DNA of 19,186 bases from CAMDBL01 sp964498125 (GCA_964498125.1 CAZCGE010000078.1:1-19186), one strand, 5' to 3'; counted from the stretch's first letter, positions 7,374 to 14,075 are shown. The notes: a model not told the origin generated them from the letters alone. Numbers and translations: made by a program.

Positions 7374-8414
7374 ATGAAAGTCAGCGTCATCATCAAGGCT
7401 TTGAACGAAGAGGCCAACATTGCGCGCGCGGTCGAGAGCGCGCTGCGGGCGGTAGCATCATTCGACGGCGAGGTCGTCGTTGCCGACAGCGCATCCACCG
7501 ATCGCACGGTCGAGATCGCCATGCGGTATCCCGTCAAGGTCGTCCAGCTCGAGCATGCCACGGAACGCTGTTGCGGGATCGCCCCGCAGCTCGGCTATCA
7601 GCACAGCAGCGGTGAATACGTCTATATCCTCGACGGCGATATGGATCTCGATGCGGAGTTCGTCAAAACGGCGATCGACATGCTCGATGCCGATCCAGGT
7701 TTGGCCGCGGTGGGCGGGTTCGTCCCGGAAATGCGGGCCGTGAACCTTCAGTTTCGGGGACGCATGAAGCGCGTGCAGCAGCAGCGTGCCAAGCAGCCGA
7801 AGGAGGCGAAATGCTTGAGCGGCGGCGGCATCTACCGGCGCTCCAGCATCGAGAGCGTGGGCTATTTTTCCGACCGCAATCTCAGGGCCTACGAGGAATA
7901 CGACCTAGGCGCACGACTGCGCCTCAAGGGATGGCGCCTCGTGCATCTGCCGATGCATGCGGCCGATCACTACAGCTACATGCTGAGCACGGTCGGCCTG
8001 CTGTGGCACAAATTGCGCGGGGGCTCCTATGTCTCACAGGGCCAGATCATCAGGGCGGCGGTCGAGAATGGCTACCTCGACAAAGTGTTCCGCGACATCT
8101 TCGCGTTGCGCCTGTCGTCGGCCATCTGGCTCTACTGGCTGGCCGTCCTGATTGCCTTGGTGGCCTCGCCGCACCGCGCGGCCGTCGGCGGCGCCGCGCT
8201 CTTTGGCATCGTGTGCGGGATCATTCTCGTCGCCAGCCGGCACCGCTCGCTTTACTCGGGCATTTTCTCAATCGTCAACTGGCACTTGTCCGCCTTCAGT
8301 GCTGTACTGGGCTTCCTCAAGCCCCGTCGTTCGCCCATGGATAGGATTGCAAGCCGAACCCTGCAGGAGCCCGTGCTGAGTTCGGATCACCGGATGCGGG
8401 CTGCGCCTCGGTGA
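7374..8414 (+). CDS. GT2-family glycosyltransferase with C-terminal membrane helices
   Basis: Inverting GT-A glycosyltransferase of 346 residues. The N-terminus is the classic start MKVSVIIKALNEE, followed by ADSASTDRT (38-45). The metal-binding D-x-D is D87-G-D89 in ILDGDMDLD, and the ED-type motif lies in YEEYDLGARLRLKGW. Two hydrophobic stretches (about 246-264 and 271-288) suggest membrane anchoring near the C-terminus. AAGGGA stands about 9 nt before the ATG, overlapping the end of the deacetylase gene, so the two are co-transcribed and probably act on the same molecule. The closing residues are rich in Arg and Ser and have no known function. Sugar and acceptor are unknown. Confidence 0.9.
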   Translation: MKVSVIIKALNEEANIARAVESALRAVASFDGEVVVADSASTDRTVEIAMRYPVKVVQLEHATERCCGIAPQLGYQHSSGEYVYILDGDMDLDAEFVKTAIDMLDADPGLAAVGGFVPEMRAVNLQFRGRMKRVQQQRAKQPKEAKCLSGGGIYRRSSIESVGYFSDRNLRAYEEYDLGARLRLKGWRLVHLPMHAADHYSYMLSTVGLLWHKLRGGSYVSQGQIIRAAVENGYLDKVFRDIFALRLSSAIWLYWLAVLIALVASPHRAAVGGAALFGIVCGIILVASRHRSLYSGIFSIVNWHLSAFSAVLGFLKPRRSPMDRIASRTLQEPVLSSDHRMRAAPR

Positions 8415-8435
8415 GTGCCGGCTCCAAGAATGGAT

Positions 8436-8473
8436 CGGCCGATGCATTCTGGTCGGCCGCACAGCTCTTTTTT
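8436..8473 (+). terminator. Possible terminator after the GT2 gene
   Basis: CGGCCG (8436-8441) and CGGCCG (8454-8459) can pair across a 12-nt loop, and a run of six T follows at 8468-8473. It sits in the 68 bp between two convergent genes, where a terminator is expected. The stem is short and 8 nt separate it from the T-run, so the call is tentative. Confidence 0.4.
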
Positions 8474-8482
8474 GAATTGATC

Positions 8483-9301
8483 TCATGGCCAATCCTCCCA
8501 GGCCGGGACCGGCTCGGGCTTCTGGATCAGGTGTGAGAGGTTGTCGGTGGTGAAGCGCATGTTCACGAAACGCGCATTGACGATGTCCGATACCGCGCCT
8601 CCCGAACCGCGCTGCCGGCTTCGATAAATCCCGAATTTAGCGTAATGACTCTTCATGCCCGGTTTCCCGACCGCGCCCTGAAACTCGAGCACCTGCTTGC
8701 CATCCAGCCAACTGCGCCAGTAGCCTGTGCCGCCGTCGGGATCGAATTTGTAAGTCTCGACGAAATTGAGCCACTGACCTTGCTGGATCTGCTGATTGTA
8801 TCGCGTGGGCCAGAATCCCCGAGGATCATCGGCCGCGCCGCCGAGCCAATGCAGCTTGCCGCCCGGTTTCAGCACGAGAGCACTCCAAGGCCGGCCGCGG
8901 TCGCTATACAAGGCATAAATCTGTCGCAGAATGCACCAATCCGCGGTCGACCATGCGCCCGGCTCGTAGTACATGGACCAGGATGCCCAGAGCGGTTTCG
9001 AAACGGGAAGCTGTCCCTTCCAGCCGTCGAGTTCGGTGCGCTCTGAATCGGCTGGATTGTCCTTTGGCCAGAGATTTCCCGGTATCATCGAGAAACGAAA
9101 CACGCCGGCCCGCGATCGCTGCAAGGCGACTCGGTTCTGCCCGCATTCCACTTCGTAGATAAGATTGTTGACTGTCGTTCTCTCGCCATTGGCCATCGCG
9201 GCCCAAATTCCCTCTGGACGGCCCTGTGACGCACTGTCCCTGATCCCAAGGGCGATCGCCGCCGTCGCGCCACCAAGCACGAGATTTCTACGATTGACCA
9301 T
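8483..9301 (-). CDS. Tat-exported polysaccharide lyase (heparin-lyase-I-like fold)
   Basis: Predicted secreted lyase that cleaves an acidic polysaccharide by beta-elimination. The 272-residue protein starts MVNRRNLVLGGATAAIALG, a twin-arginine signal (R4, R5) suggesting folded export to the periplasm. The 'DSERTELDGW' segment (85-94) is the substrate-site pattern I associate with the jelly-roll Polysacc_lyase family. Other family-like segments are 'ASWSMYYEPGAW', 'LNFVETYKFDPDGGTGYWRSWLDGKQV' (in parts) and 'YAKFGIYRS'. The frame opens 13 codons earlier, but the ATG at 9301 places the Tat motif at the start and has AGGACGAG in front. It is convergent with the GT2 gene. A lyase within a biosynthetic locus commonly trims or releases the polymer made by its neighbours; that role is inference. 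Confidence 0.78.
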   Translation of the reverse strand: MVNRRNLVLGGATAAIALGIRDSASQGRPEGIWAAMANGERTTVNNLIYEVECGQNRVALQRSRAGVFRFSMIPGNLWPKDNPADSERTELDGWKGQLPVSKPLWASWSMYYEPGAWSTADWCILRQIYALYSDRGRPWSALVLKPGGKLHWLGGAADDPRGFWPTRYNQQIQQGQWLNFVETYKFDPDGGTGYWRSWLDGKQVLEFQGAVGKPGMKSHYAKFGIYRSRQRGSGGAVSDIVNARFVNMRFTTDNLSHLIQKPEPVPAWEDWP

Positions 9302-9375
9302 GACAACTCGTCCTATCTTCCAACGTTGCAATATCGCCAATCAGAGGAACCAGCTTGCCCTCGTGCATGTCTCTG

Positions 9376-9413
9376 TCCTCCCGTCCCGACTCGGTGGTCG
9401 CAGGACGGGAGGA
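9376..9413. other. Perfect 11-bp stem-loop between lyase and mobile region
   Basis: TCCTCCCGTCC (9376-9386) and GGACGGGAGGA (9403-9413) are perfect complements around a 16-nt loop. It lies 75 bp upstream of the lyase start and 30 bp upstream of the small plus-strand gene. No T-run follows on either strand. It could be a leader structure of the lyase mRNA, a protein-binding site, or a factor-assisted terminator at the border of the mobile region. Confidence 0.55.
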
Positions 9414-9443
9414 TGCCGGCACGGCGTGGGGACGATCAAATCG

Positions 9444-9818
9444 ATGACACCCCCAAGAAAGCACTATAGGCATTATAAATCAACAGATTGCGACGATGAT
9501 CCGTTGACGGAATCCGGACACCCCTGGGACGCCGTGGGATGGTATCGGGTCGCCAAAACGATCAAAGGCCATCGCTACACCTACGAGCAGCGGACTTGGC
9601 GGGAGGGCAAGCGCGTTCGCACGCGGAGCCGATACGTCGGACTGGCACTTAGTGCGTCGGTCGACACGCACGCCAAATGCCGGCAGCGCGTCGTCCTAGT
9701 ACGTCGTCTGGGCGTTGGAAAACTTCAGAGCGCGAACGGAGAGGTCCATCAGCCAAATGGAATTAGGCACTTTCTAGGCACTCGAATCGGTGGCGTAGCA
9801 GGGGTAATGTATAGATGA
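9444..9818 (+). CDS. Small protein with a 'YEQRTWREGKRVRTRSRY' head, probably truncated
   Basis: A 124-residue frame from the ATG at 9444. Residues 1-70 contain 'DAVGWYRVAKTIKGHRY', then 'TYEQRTWREGKRVRTRSRY'. I know this type of segment from N-termini of proteins on rhizobial plasmids and integrative elements, where it precedes longer catalytic parts. After 'RYVG' the sequence loses family character and gains basic, irregular composition. The gene therefore looks like the 5' stump of a longer one joined to unrelated DNA. No strong ribosome site precedes the ATG. It marks the left border of the mobile region. No function can be given. Confidence 0.45.
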   Translation: MTPPRKHYRHYKSTDCDDDPLTESGHPWDAVGWYRVAKTIKGHRYTYEQRTWREGKRVRTRSRYVGLALSASVDTHAKCRQRVVLVRRLGVGKLQSANGEVHQPNGIRHFLGTRIGGVAGVMYR

Positions 9819-9993
9819 ACGTGGGCGATCGCAAAGGGAAAAAATGTGTTATTTCAACGATGTTAGTTCAGCTATGCGCGATCATGTAAAATCTAGGCAT
9901 CAATCTAAAATCCTGTGTCGGATTGAGATGGATCGAGCGGCGGTGAGGCCTGCTGAGACAGGTCACATATTGCTCGGTGAGAGTATTTGACAG

Positions 9994-10431
9994 CTATCGG
10001 GCGGTCTGCACGTCCTGCACCACACTGGTAAGCAACTCGGGGATGATCATGTCGTCCTCCGGCACGCCGTAGATGCCGCTGTGGGAAGGATCCAATGGGC
10101 GGCTGGCGTCCGCCTCCGGCTCGTGCCTGTTGCTGATGGCCCGGTGGTCGTGACTATGCTGGCGAACGGCCTCGCGCGCCGTGCCAACATTGAGGACAGC
10201 GAAACGGGCCGAGGCTCCGATCGTGCGCTTGCTCACCAAGACCCGACGAACCTCGGTAATCTCAACCGCGCGATCGCCGAGTGCCAGAAGTTCGGGCCAA
10301 TTCACGGAGAGGTAGGCTTCGCCGGGACGCGGCTTGAACGCCGTGGCCGAGGTGGTGCCGTCCTCGCGGACATGGGAGCCGCCGCACAGCCGCGTGACAT
10401 GATCGCCGTCGGGAATGACGTCGCCCTTCAT
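9994..10431 (-). CDS. Conserved unknown protein, last gene of the higA operon
   Basis: A 145-residue protein of unknown function. It starts 'MKGDVIPDGDHVTRLCGGSH', with 'PRPGEAYLSVNWPELL' in the middle. I recall similar short proteins ('D.DHV.R.C', 'RP.E.YLSVNW.E') in mobile regions of many Proteobacteria, never with a known role. The frame is open to 10614, but the upstream part is basic and overlaps the previous gene; the ATG at 10431 overlaps its stop as ATGA (10428-10431). This gives strong support for the start and for translational coupling. No signal peptide or membrane segment is seen. About 175 bp of lower-GC sequence without a gene (9819-9993) follows. Confidence 0.7.
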   Translation of the reverse strand: MKGDVIPDGDHVTRLCGGSHVREDGTTSATAFKPRPGEAYLSVNWPELLALGDRAVEITEVRRVLVSKRTIGASARFAVLNVGTAREAVRQHSHDHRAISNRHEPEADASRPLDPSHSGIYGVPEDDMIIPELLTSVVQDVQTAR

Positions 10432-10883
10432 GCGGCGAGGCCGGTCATTTGCGCGAGTGGCACGACGGTCTCCTCGAGCGCGTCGGCGGTGGTGGTACCG
10501 GTCAGCCGGTCGACGCGTTGCGGGTGCTTGGGATTGGGCCGAAAGATCAGATAGCGCGCTTCCCCCGACTCCAGGAACTCGATCGTCAGAAGACGGCCAT
10601 GCTGGCCACGCCACTCGGCGTAGAGATCGCCCGCCGGCGTTGCTGTAATATCGGGATACGCCAGATTGGGGCTCGCGGCGAGAAACGTGACGAAGGCTTC
10701 GGCCGAGCGCGCCGAGAGATCCCGCCCGTCATAGTCCTCGGCAAAGACGTCGGCCAGCTTGGTCATCCGGTCGGCAAGCCGAGCCTTGCACGGCAACGCA
10801 CTGGCGTCGAGCCTGAGGAGCGCTGCCGTCAGAGAGGCCCTCGGCGTCATGCTCCCATTGCTTTGCGTTCTCGTGTCGGTCAT
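10428..10883 (-). CDS. Conserved unknown protein, middle gene of the higA operon
   Basis: A 151-residue protein of unknown function. The middle reads 'SAEAFVTFLAASPNLAYPDITATPAGDLYAEWRG', followed by 'LLTIEFLESGEARYLIF' and 'NPKHPQRVDRLTGTTTAD'. The composition is soluble and compact, with no membrane segment. Its start codon overlaps the higA stop as ATGA (10880-10883), and its own stop overlaps the next start in the same way. It therefore forms a tightly coupled three-gene unit with the antitoxin and the 145-residue protein. A similar pairing of these two unknown proteins occurs elsewhere as far as I recall, which suggests that they work together. The function is not known. Confidence 0.7.
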   Translation of the reverse strand: MTDTRTQSNGSMTPRASLTAALLRLDASALPCKARLADRMTKLADVFAEDYDGRDLSARSAEAFVTFLAASPNLAYPDITATPAGDLYAEWRGQHGRLLTIEFLESGEARYLIFRPNPKHPQRVDRLTGTTTADALEETVVPLAQMTGLAA

Positions 10884-11203
10884 GGCGTGGTCGCCTCCCT
10901 GCGGATAGGCCGGATGGCGCGCTTGATCTCAGCGCCGACGGAGATCGCCGCGACCTTCAAGTCGTAACGGGTCTGCAGGTTCAGCCAGAACTCGGCCGAT
11001 GCCTTGAAGAAGATCGCCAGCCGCAATGCCGTATCAGCCGAGATGCCGCGCTTGGCTTGAATGATGTCGTTGATGCGGGCGACGGGCACATCGAGGTCGC
11101 GCGCGAGCTTGTTCTGGCTGATGCCGAAGGGACGCATGAATTCCTCGATCAGAATCTCGCCGGGCGGGATCGGGGCCAAATTCTTGATCAGCGTCTTGCT
11201 CAT
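10880..11203 (-). CDS. higA: HigA-family antitoxin / XRE-type regulator
   Basis: A 107-residue DNA-binding protein of the HigA/VapI type. It starts 'IPPGEILIEEFMRPFGISQ' as usual for the family, and its helix-turn-helix covers about residues 27-50 ('SQNKLARDLDVPVARINDI'). The tail 'SAEFWLNLQTRYDLKVA' is also typical. In an intact module it would neutralise the RelE-like toxin HigB and repress the shared promoter. Here the toxin gene directly upstream is broken, so HigA is an orphan that may only act as a regulator. Its stop overlaps the next gene as ATGA, so it is co-translated with two unknown proteins. A modest AGAG stands before the ATG. Confidence 0.9.
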   Translation of the reverse strand: MSKTLIKNLAPIPPGEILIEEFMRPFGISQNKLARDLDVPVARINDIIQAKRGISADTALRLAIFFKASAEFWLNLQTRYDLKVAAISVGAEIKRAIRPIRREATTP

Positions 11204-11241
11204 GGGCTCACTCTTTGCAGTTTTTTGCTTGGCGCCTGCTG

Positions 11242-11259
11242 CGGCGGCAAGTGCCGCCG
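11242..11259. other. GC-rich stem-loop between the higB remnant and higA
   Basis: CGGCGGC (11242-11248) and GCCGCCG (11253-11259) pair around the 4-nt loop AAGT. It lies about 40 bp upstream of the higA start, within the spacer that separates it from the toxin remnant. It could affect higA translation or mRNA stability. No terminator-like T-run follows on the minus strand. Confidence 0.4.
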
Positions 11260-11278
11260 GAGCGCATGCACTGGGGTC

Positions 11279-11520
11279 TCAATGATAATCGACGATCTCA
11301 ACGTCCTCAGCACGATCGCTCCAGCGAAAGCAGACGCGCATTGGTCGTTGATGCGGATGCCATGGGGTCCTTTGTGGTCACCTTTCAACGTTTCCAGTCT
11401 GTTTCCGAGCGGCACTCTGAGGTCGTCGAGCCGAGCCGCCGACGCCAGCATTTCAAGCTTTCGGCAAGCCAGGCGTTCGATGACTCCGGCTACGGCAGGC
11501 TTCTGCGGCGGCGGCTCGCT
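11279..11520 (-). pseudogene. higB: HigB/RelE-type toxin remnant (5' truncated, frameshifted)
   Basis: The minus strand reads RKLEMLASAARLDDLRVP, then LGNRLETLKGDHKGPHGIRI and NDQ in one frame, then RVCFRWSDRAEDVEIVDYH and a TGA at 11279 in another. The two parts join perfectly as '...RINDQ-W-RVCFRW...' if one G is inserted near 11338-11342, exactly as in intact RelE/HigB toxins, which end 'RINDQWR.CF.W...VEIVDYH'. About the first 20-25 residues of a normal toxin are missing; the remnant begins inside the tail of the nucleotidyltransferase gene. The toxin is therefore inactive by two separate lesions while the antitoxin is intact. The coordinates of the 5' end are approximate. Confidence 0.8.
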
Positions 11521-12551
11521 GCCAGCTTATCCGCCACGACGTCGAGGGCAAGCTGGGCGTCGTCGCTGAGCCGGACTCGGCCCTTCTCTAGCTTATCACG
11601 CCATCGCTCGCCCGTATCCCAAGCCGTTTTCCACGCTTCGGCGAGTTCCAGGGGCCGTTTTTTCGCGAGAACTTGAATGAGGGCATCAGCCTGGGCTGCG
11701 TCTTTGTCAGACTTGGCGGTCTCTCGGCGCTCAACAGCGACGATCACCTTGTGGACCGCGAAGCGCTCGGCGCGTGGCACGACAACGGGCACGCCGCCAC
11801 CATGCAGGAGCACCGAGCGTTCAGGCTGATAGATCAGGAAATCGAGATGCCGCAGTGGCTCCGCGCCCGCGCCGCTGAGCGCCATCATTTTGGCGGGCTT
11901 GCCCTGGTGGTCGTCGCTGCCGCGATTGGGCATCAGGAAATCGACGCGATAGGCTGCGCTGTTTCGGTATTGCGTCGAGACGAACGGGTCGCCCGTGTGC
12001 GGGAGGGCCCTGAACGTGTCGTCGACGCTCTTGAGGATAACAAGCGGCGCTTTCATCGCGTCGCCGACGTTTTCGGATACGCCCCAGAATTGAGCGAAAT
12101 CCGCGTCCTGCGTCATCAGCTGGCGCGCACCGAGACGCACTCCGAGGATGCCGGCATAGGCTTGATAGGCGAGCGTGCCAACCAGCACGCCGCGAAGCCG
12201 GAAGAAGCCGGCGCGGCCCGTGGCTTCGATGATGTCTCCGGAGAGCCGGTCGGGTGTGGGCAGGCCGGCGGCTGTCAGAGACCGGACCAATTCGCGACGG
12301 CCTTTGAAGTCGTTCTTGATCTGCTCGAAGCGGGCGACGCGTTCGGTGATGGCGTTGTCGGTGACGGGGCCGACATAGCGGCTTTTCACGGCGCTGCCCT
12401 CGCGCCATTGGAATTGCCAGTAGAACCGGTCCTTCGATTTCTTGCGCCGGAAAGTGCCGCGTTCCGGGACCTGCTCGTCGAAGTCGGCGTCCAGCGTGCG
12501 CTGAAGCTACTCGGCGAATGTCGTCTGTGTCGCTAGATCAACGAGCGGCAC
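11490..12551 (-). pseudogene. GSU2403-like nucleotidyltransferase-fold protein with early amber codon
   Basis: The frame from a GTG at 12551 reads VPLVDLATQTTFAE, then TAG (12507-12509), then continues in frame as LQRTLDADFDEQVPERGTF and so on to 11490. The open part from the GTG at 12389 gives 299 residues. The nucleotidyltransferase core shows 'VLVGTLAYQAY' (68-77), D95-x-D97 in 'TQDADFAQF' and D150 in 'YRVDFLMP', a plausible G[ST]...DxD...D metal site. I recognise it as the family named after Geobacter GSU2403, whose biological role is unsettled; some relatives resemble AbiEii-type toxins (inference). The amber codon most likely breaks the gene, unless translation restarts at an internal GTG. 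The 3' end runs into the higB remnant, so a deletion probably joined the two. Operator-like repeats stand just upstream. Confidence 0.7.
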
Positions 12552-12556
12552 GGCGG

Positions 12557-12631
12557 TTGTCCTACTTTTCTGCAATGTAGGACAACTCGCCCCGGTTGTT
12601 CAGTTGTCCTGCAAATATCGATTGTAGGACA
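12557..12631. promoter_or_regulatory. Operator-like array of four TGTCCTAC-type half-sites
   Basis: A perfect inverted repeat TTGTCCTAC-N11-GTAGGACAA (12557-12565 and 12577-12585) is followed by a second, less perfect one, TTGTCCT (12604-12610) and AGGACA (12626-12631), in the same arrangement. The half-sites are about two helical turns apart. The array lies directly upstream of the nucleotidyltransferase start and downstream of the integrase, where the promoter should be. It looks like a site for a dimeric repressor that binds twice. The regulator is not identified; HigA is one candidate. Confidence 0.6.
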
Positions 12632-12645
12632 GCACAGGGATCGGC

Positions 12646-13263
12646 TTATTGCGCCGCTTCAATGGTCGACATGTCGTTGTCCAAAGCGGCAGGCGTCGAG
12701 ACGATCTCCGTCAACCGCGTCCCCCATGCTTCCAGTGCCTCGCGCTACTCCTTGTCGTAGCTGTACTTCACATGGACGGCGCTGGTGATGGTCCCCTTCT
12801 GCGCCGAGATGTGGTTCAGCACGAGCGAGATGGTGTGCGGGCTGATGCCAAGTTCTGCCATTCCAGTGGCAGCGGTACGGCGCAGGTCATGGACCCGGAA
12901 ATCCGGCAGAGCGAATGTCGGCCGGGCACGCTGCATGCCTTTGGTAGCCGCTCCGGAGCCGATCGGAGCGACTTCTTTTGGCGACGTAAACAGATAGGGG
13001 CTGTCCCCGGACAGAGCGTCGGCTTCCTTGATCAGCAAAACGGCTAGGGGCGACAGCGGCACGCGGTGCGATTCTCGGTTCTTGCTGCGGATGCCGGGCA
13101 ACATCCAGACGGGCGACGGTCCATCGAGGTTTAGCTCTGATTTGTCGATATTGGATACCTCGCCGATCCGCTGCGCCGTCACCAGTGCGATCTTGAGGGC
13201 GAGCCGAATTCCGGGTGTCAGTGGCGTGTCCTCCAGTTTGTCCCAGAACTGTTTGATCTCCAA
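12646..13263 (-). pseudogene. Tyrosine recombinase (phage/ICE integrase) catalytic-domain remnant
   Basis: The catalytic half of a P4-like integrase. Present are 'LTPGIRLALKIALVTAQRIGEV' (in parts, with the first catalytic Arg), 'VHDLRRTAATGMAELGI' (H-x-x-R) and 'LVLNHIS'. At the place of the nucleophile, relatives read 'VYVQYSYDKEKREAL' (from memory), but here the text is AVHVKYSYDKE: the catalytic Tyr is a His (codon at 12772-12774). A TAG at 12745-12747 follows, and the frame then continues with REALEAWGTRLTEIVSTP to a TAA at 12646, the usual C-terminal tail. No N-terminal DNA-binding half is found upstream; the sequence before 13263 (RPRERALTPLEI) loses similarity quickly. The enzyme should be inactive. 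Three independent lesions show long decay. Confidence 0.85.
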
Positions 13264-13685
13264 AGGCGTCAGGGCCCGCTCGCGCGGGCGAGAGGCAGAA
13301 TCCCTGCAAGATGCACTAACCGACCGAGGCTCCAGGTCATGCGCCCGTTTTCGGTGACAGGCGTCGGCCTGATCGCATCGACATGGTTGCGGCTGTTTTC
13401 GCAGATAGCATCGCGCCGTCAGGCGATGTTCTGGCAGGTGATCCCGTATGCGGGGTGGTGGCTATTCACCGAGCGCTTTCGTGCCGGAGGTATGCCAGTG
13501 GTCCAACGTGCGAGAGTGTGTCGCCCCGCGCCGATCATCGCGTAACGTAATGTCGATCACCGCCGCCGGCCACATGCTCCGCTGGGCGCGCGCAGGTTCT
13601 TGCGCTCACAGTGCTTCGTCAGAGCCGAATGTTGGCCAACGCAAGCAAGATCAGTCGTCCGAGAGCCTATCATGTCTTGGGGGCA
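13264..13685. other. Gene-poor stretch between integrase remnant and tRNA-like fragment
   Basis: About 420 bp where the N-terminal half of the integrase would be expected. I do not recognise any protein on either strand. The plus frame at 13339-13545 (starting MRPFSVTGVG) and a longer one at 13448-13702 have no familiar motifs and uneven composition. This is probably rearranged or degenerate mobile DNA. No repeats of note were seen here. Confidence 0.5.
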
Positions 13686-13732
13686 TGGTGCCCAGGGGGT
13701 GAATTGAACACCCGACACCGTGATTTTCAAGA
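13686..13732 (-). other. tRNA-Phe 3'-half fragment, probable attachment-site scar
   Basis: On the minus strand, 47 bases match the 3' half of an alphaproteobacterial tRNA-Phe as I remember it. They comprise the anticodon loop TTGAAAA (GAA anticodon), a variable region ending GTGTC, a T-arm with stem GGGTG/CACCC around TTCAATT, and the acceptor 3' strand CCTGGGC followed by A and CCA. The T-stem is fully paired despite several differences from the usual sequence. The 5' half (D-arm and acceptor 5' strand) is absent: the bases before it do not fold. Partial tRNA 3' ends next to an integrase are the standard signature of attL/attR sites of integrative elements. Confidence 0.65.
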
Positions 13733-13893
13733 CGAATCCAAAACTTAGAACGTCGTAATATCAACAAGTTAAGCGGGCGCCCGTTGCAACAAGTGCCTCT
13801 CAGTGCAGCACGGTGTGGGACCCAATCCCGCAATTCTCACGCAGACCCACGACCCCCAGATCCACAAGCCGATGATTATGTAAGAGACTCAAT

Positions 13894-13965
13894 GGCCATT
13901 CTGACATTCCTTGCGCTTTCGCCGCCTTGACGTCTCAACGGCTTACAAACCGAGTCAGAATGGCC
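13894..13965. repeat. Perfect 12-bp inverted repeat with 48-bp spacer
   Basis: GGCCATTCTGAC (13894-13905) and GTCAGAATGGCC (13954-13965) are exact complements. They lie about 160 bp from the tRNA-like fragment. Twelve perfect bases at this distance are unlikely by chance. Possible roles are recombinase arm sites or the ends of a very small mobile element; no flanking target duplication was seen. Confidence 0.55.
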
Positions 13966-14075
13966 TTCGCCGATGCAAGTGCCGCGTCAGATGCCGCTAT
14001 GCTTTGTCTGCGCCAGCGCCTGCTTGTACGATCCGAACTCGATGTCATGCAGGATCGATGGACGGCTTGGTTTCC

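Noticed and set aside
11673..12536. Plus-strand 287-codon frame opposite the nucleotidyltransferase
   Set aside because: The minus strand carries the recognisable fold and active-site residues; the plus frame is a GC-driven shadow.
13339..13702. Overlapping plus frames as a possible small membrane or secreted protein
   Set aside because: A few hydrophobic residues are present, but no consistent signal peptide, ribosome site or familiar motif; not enough to call a gene.
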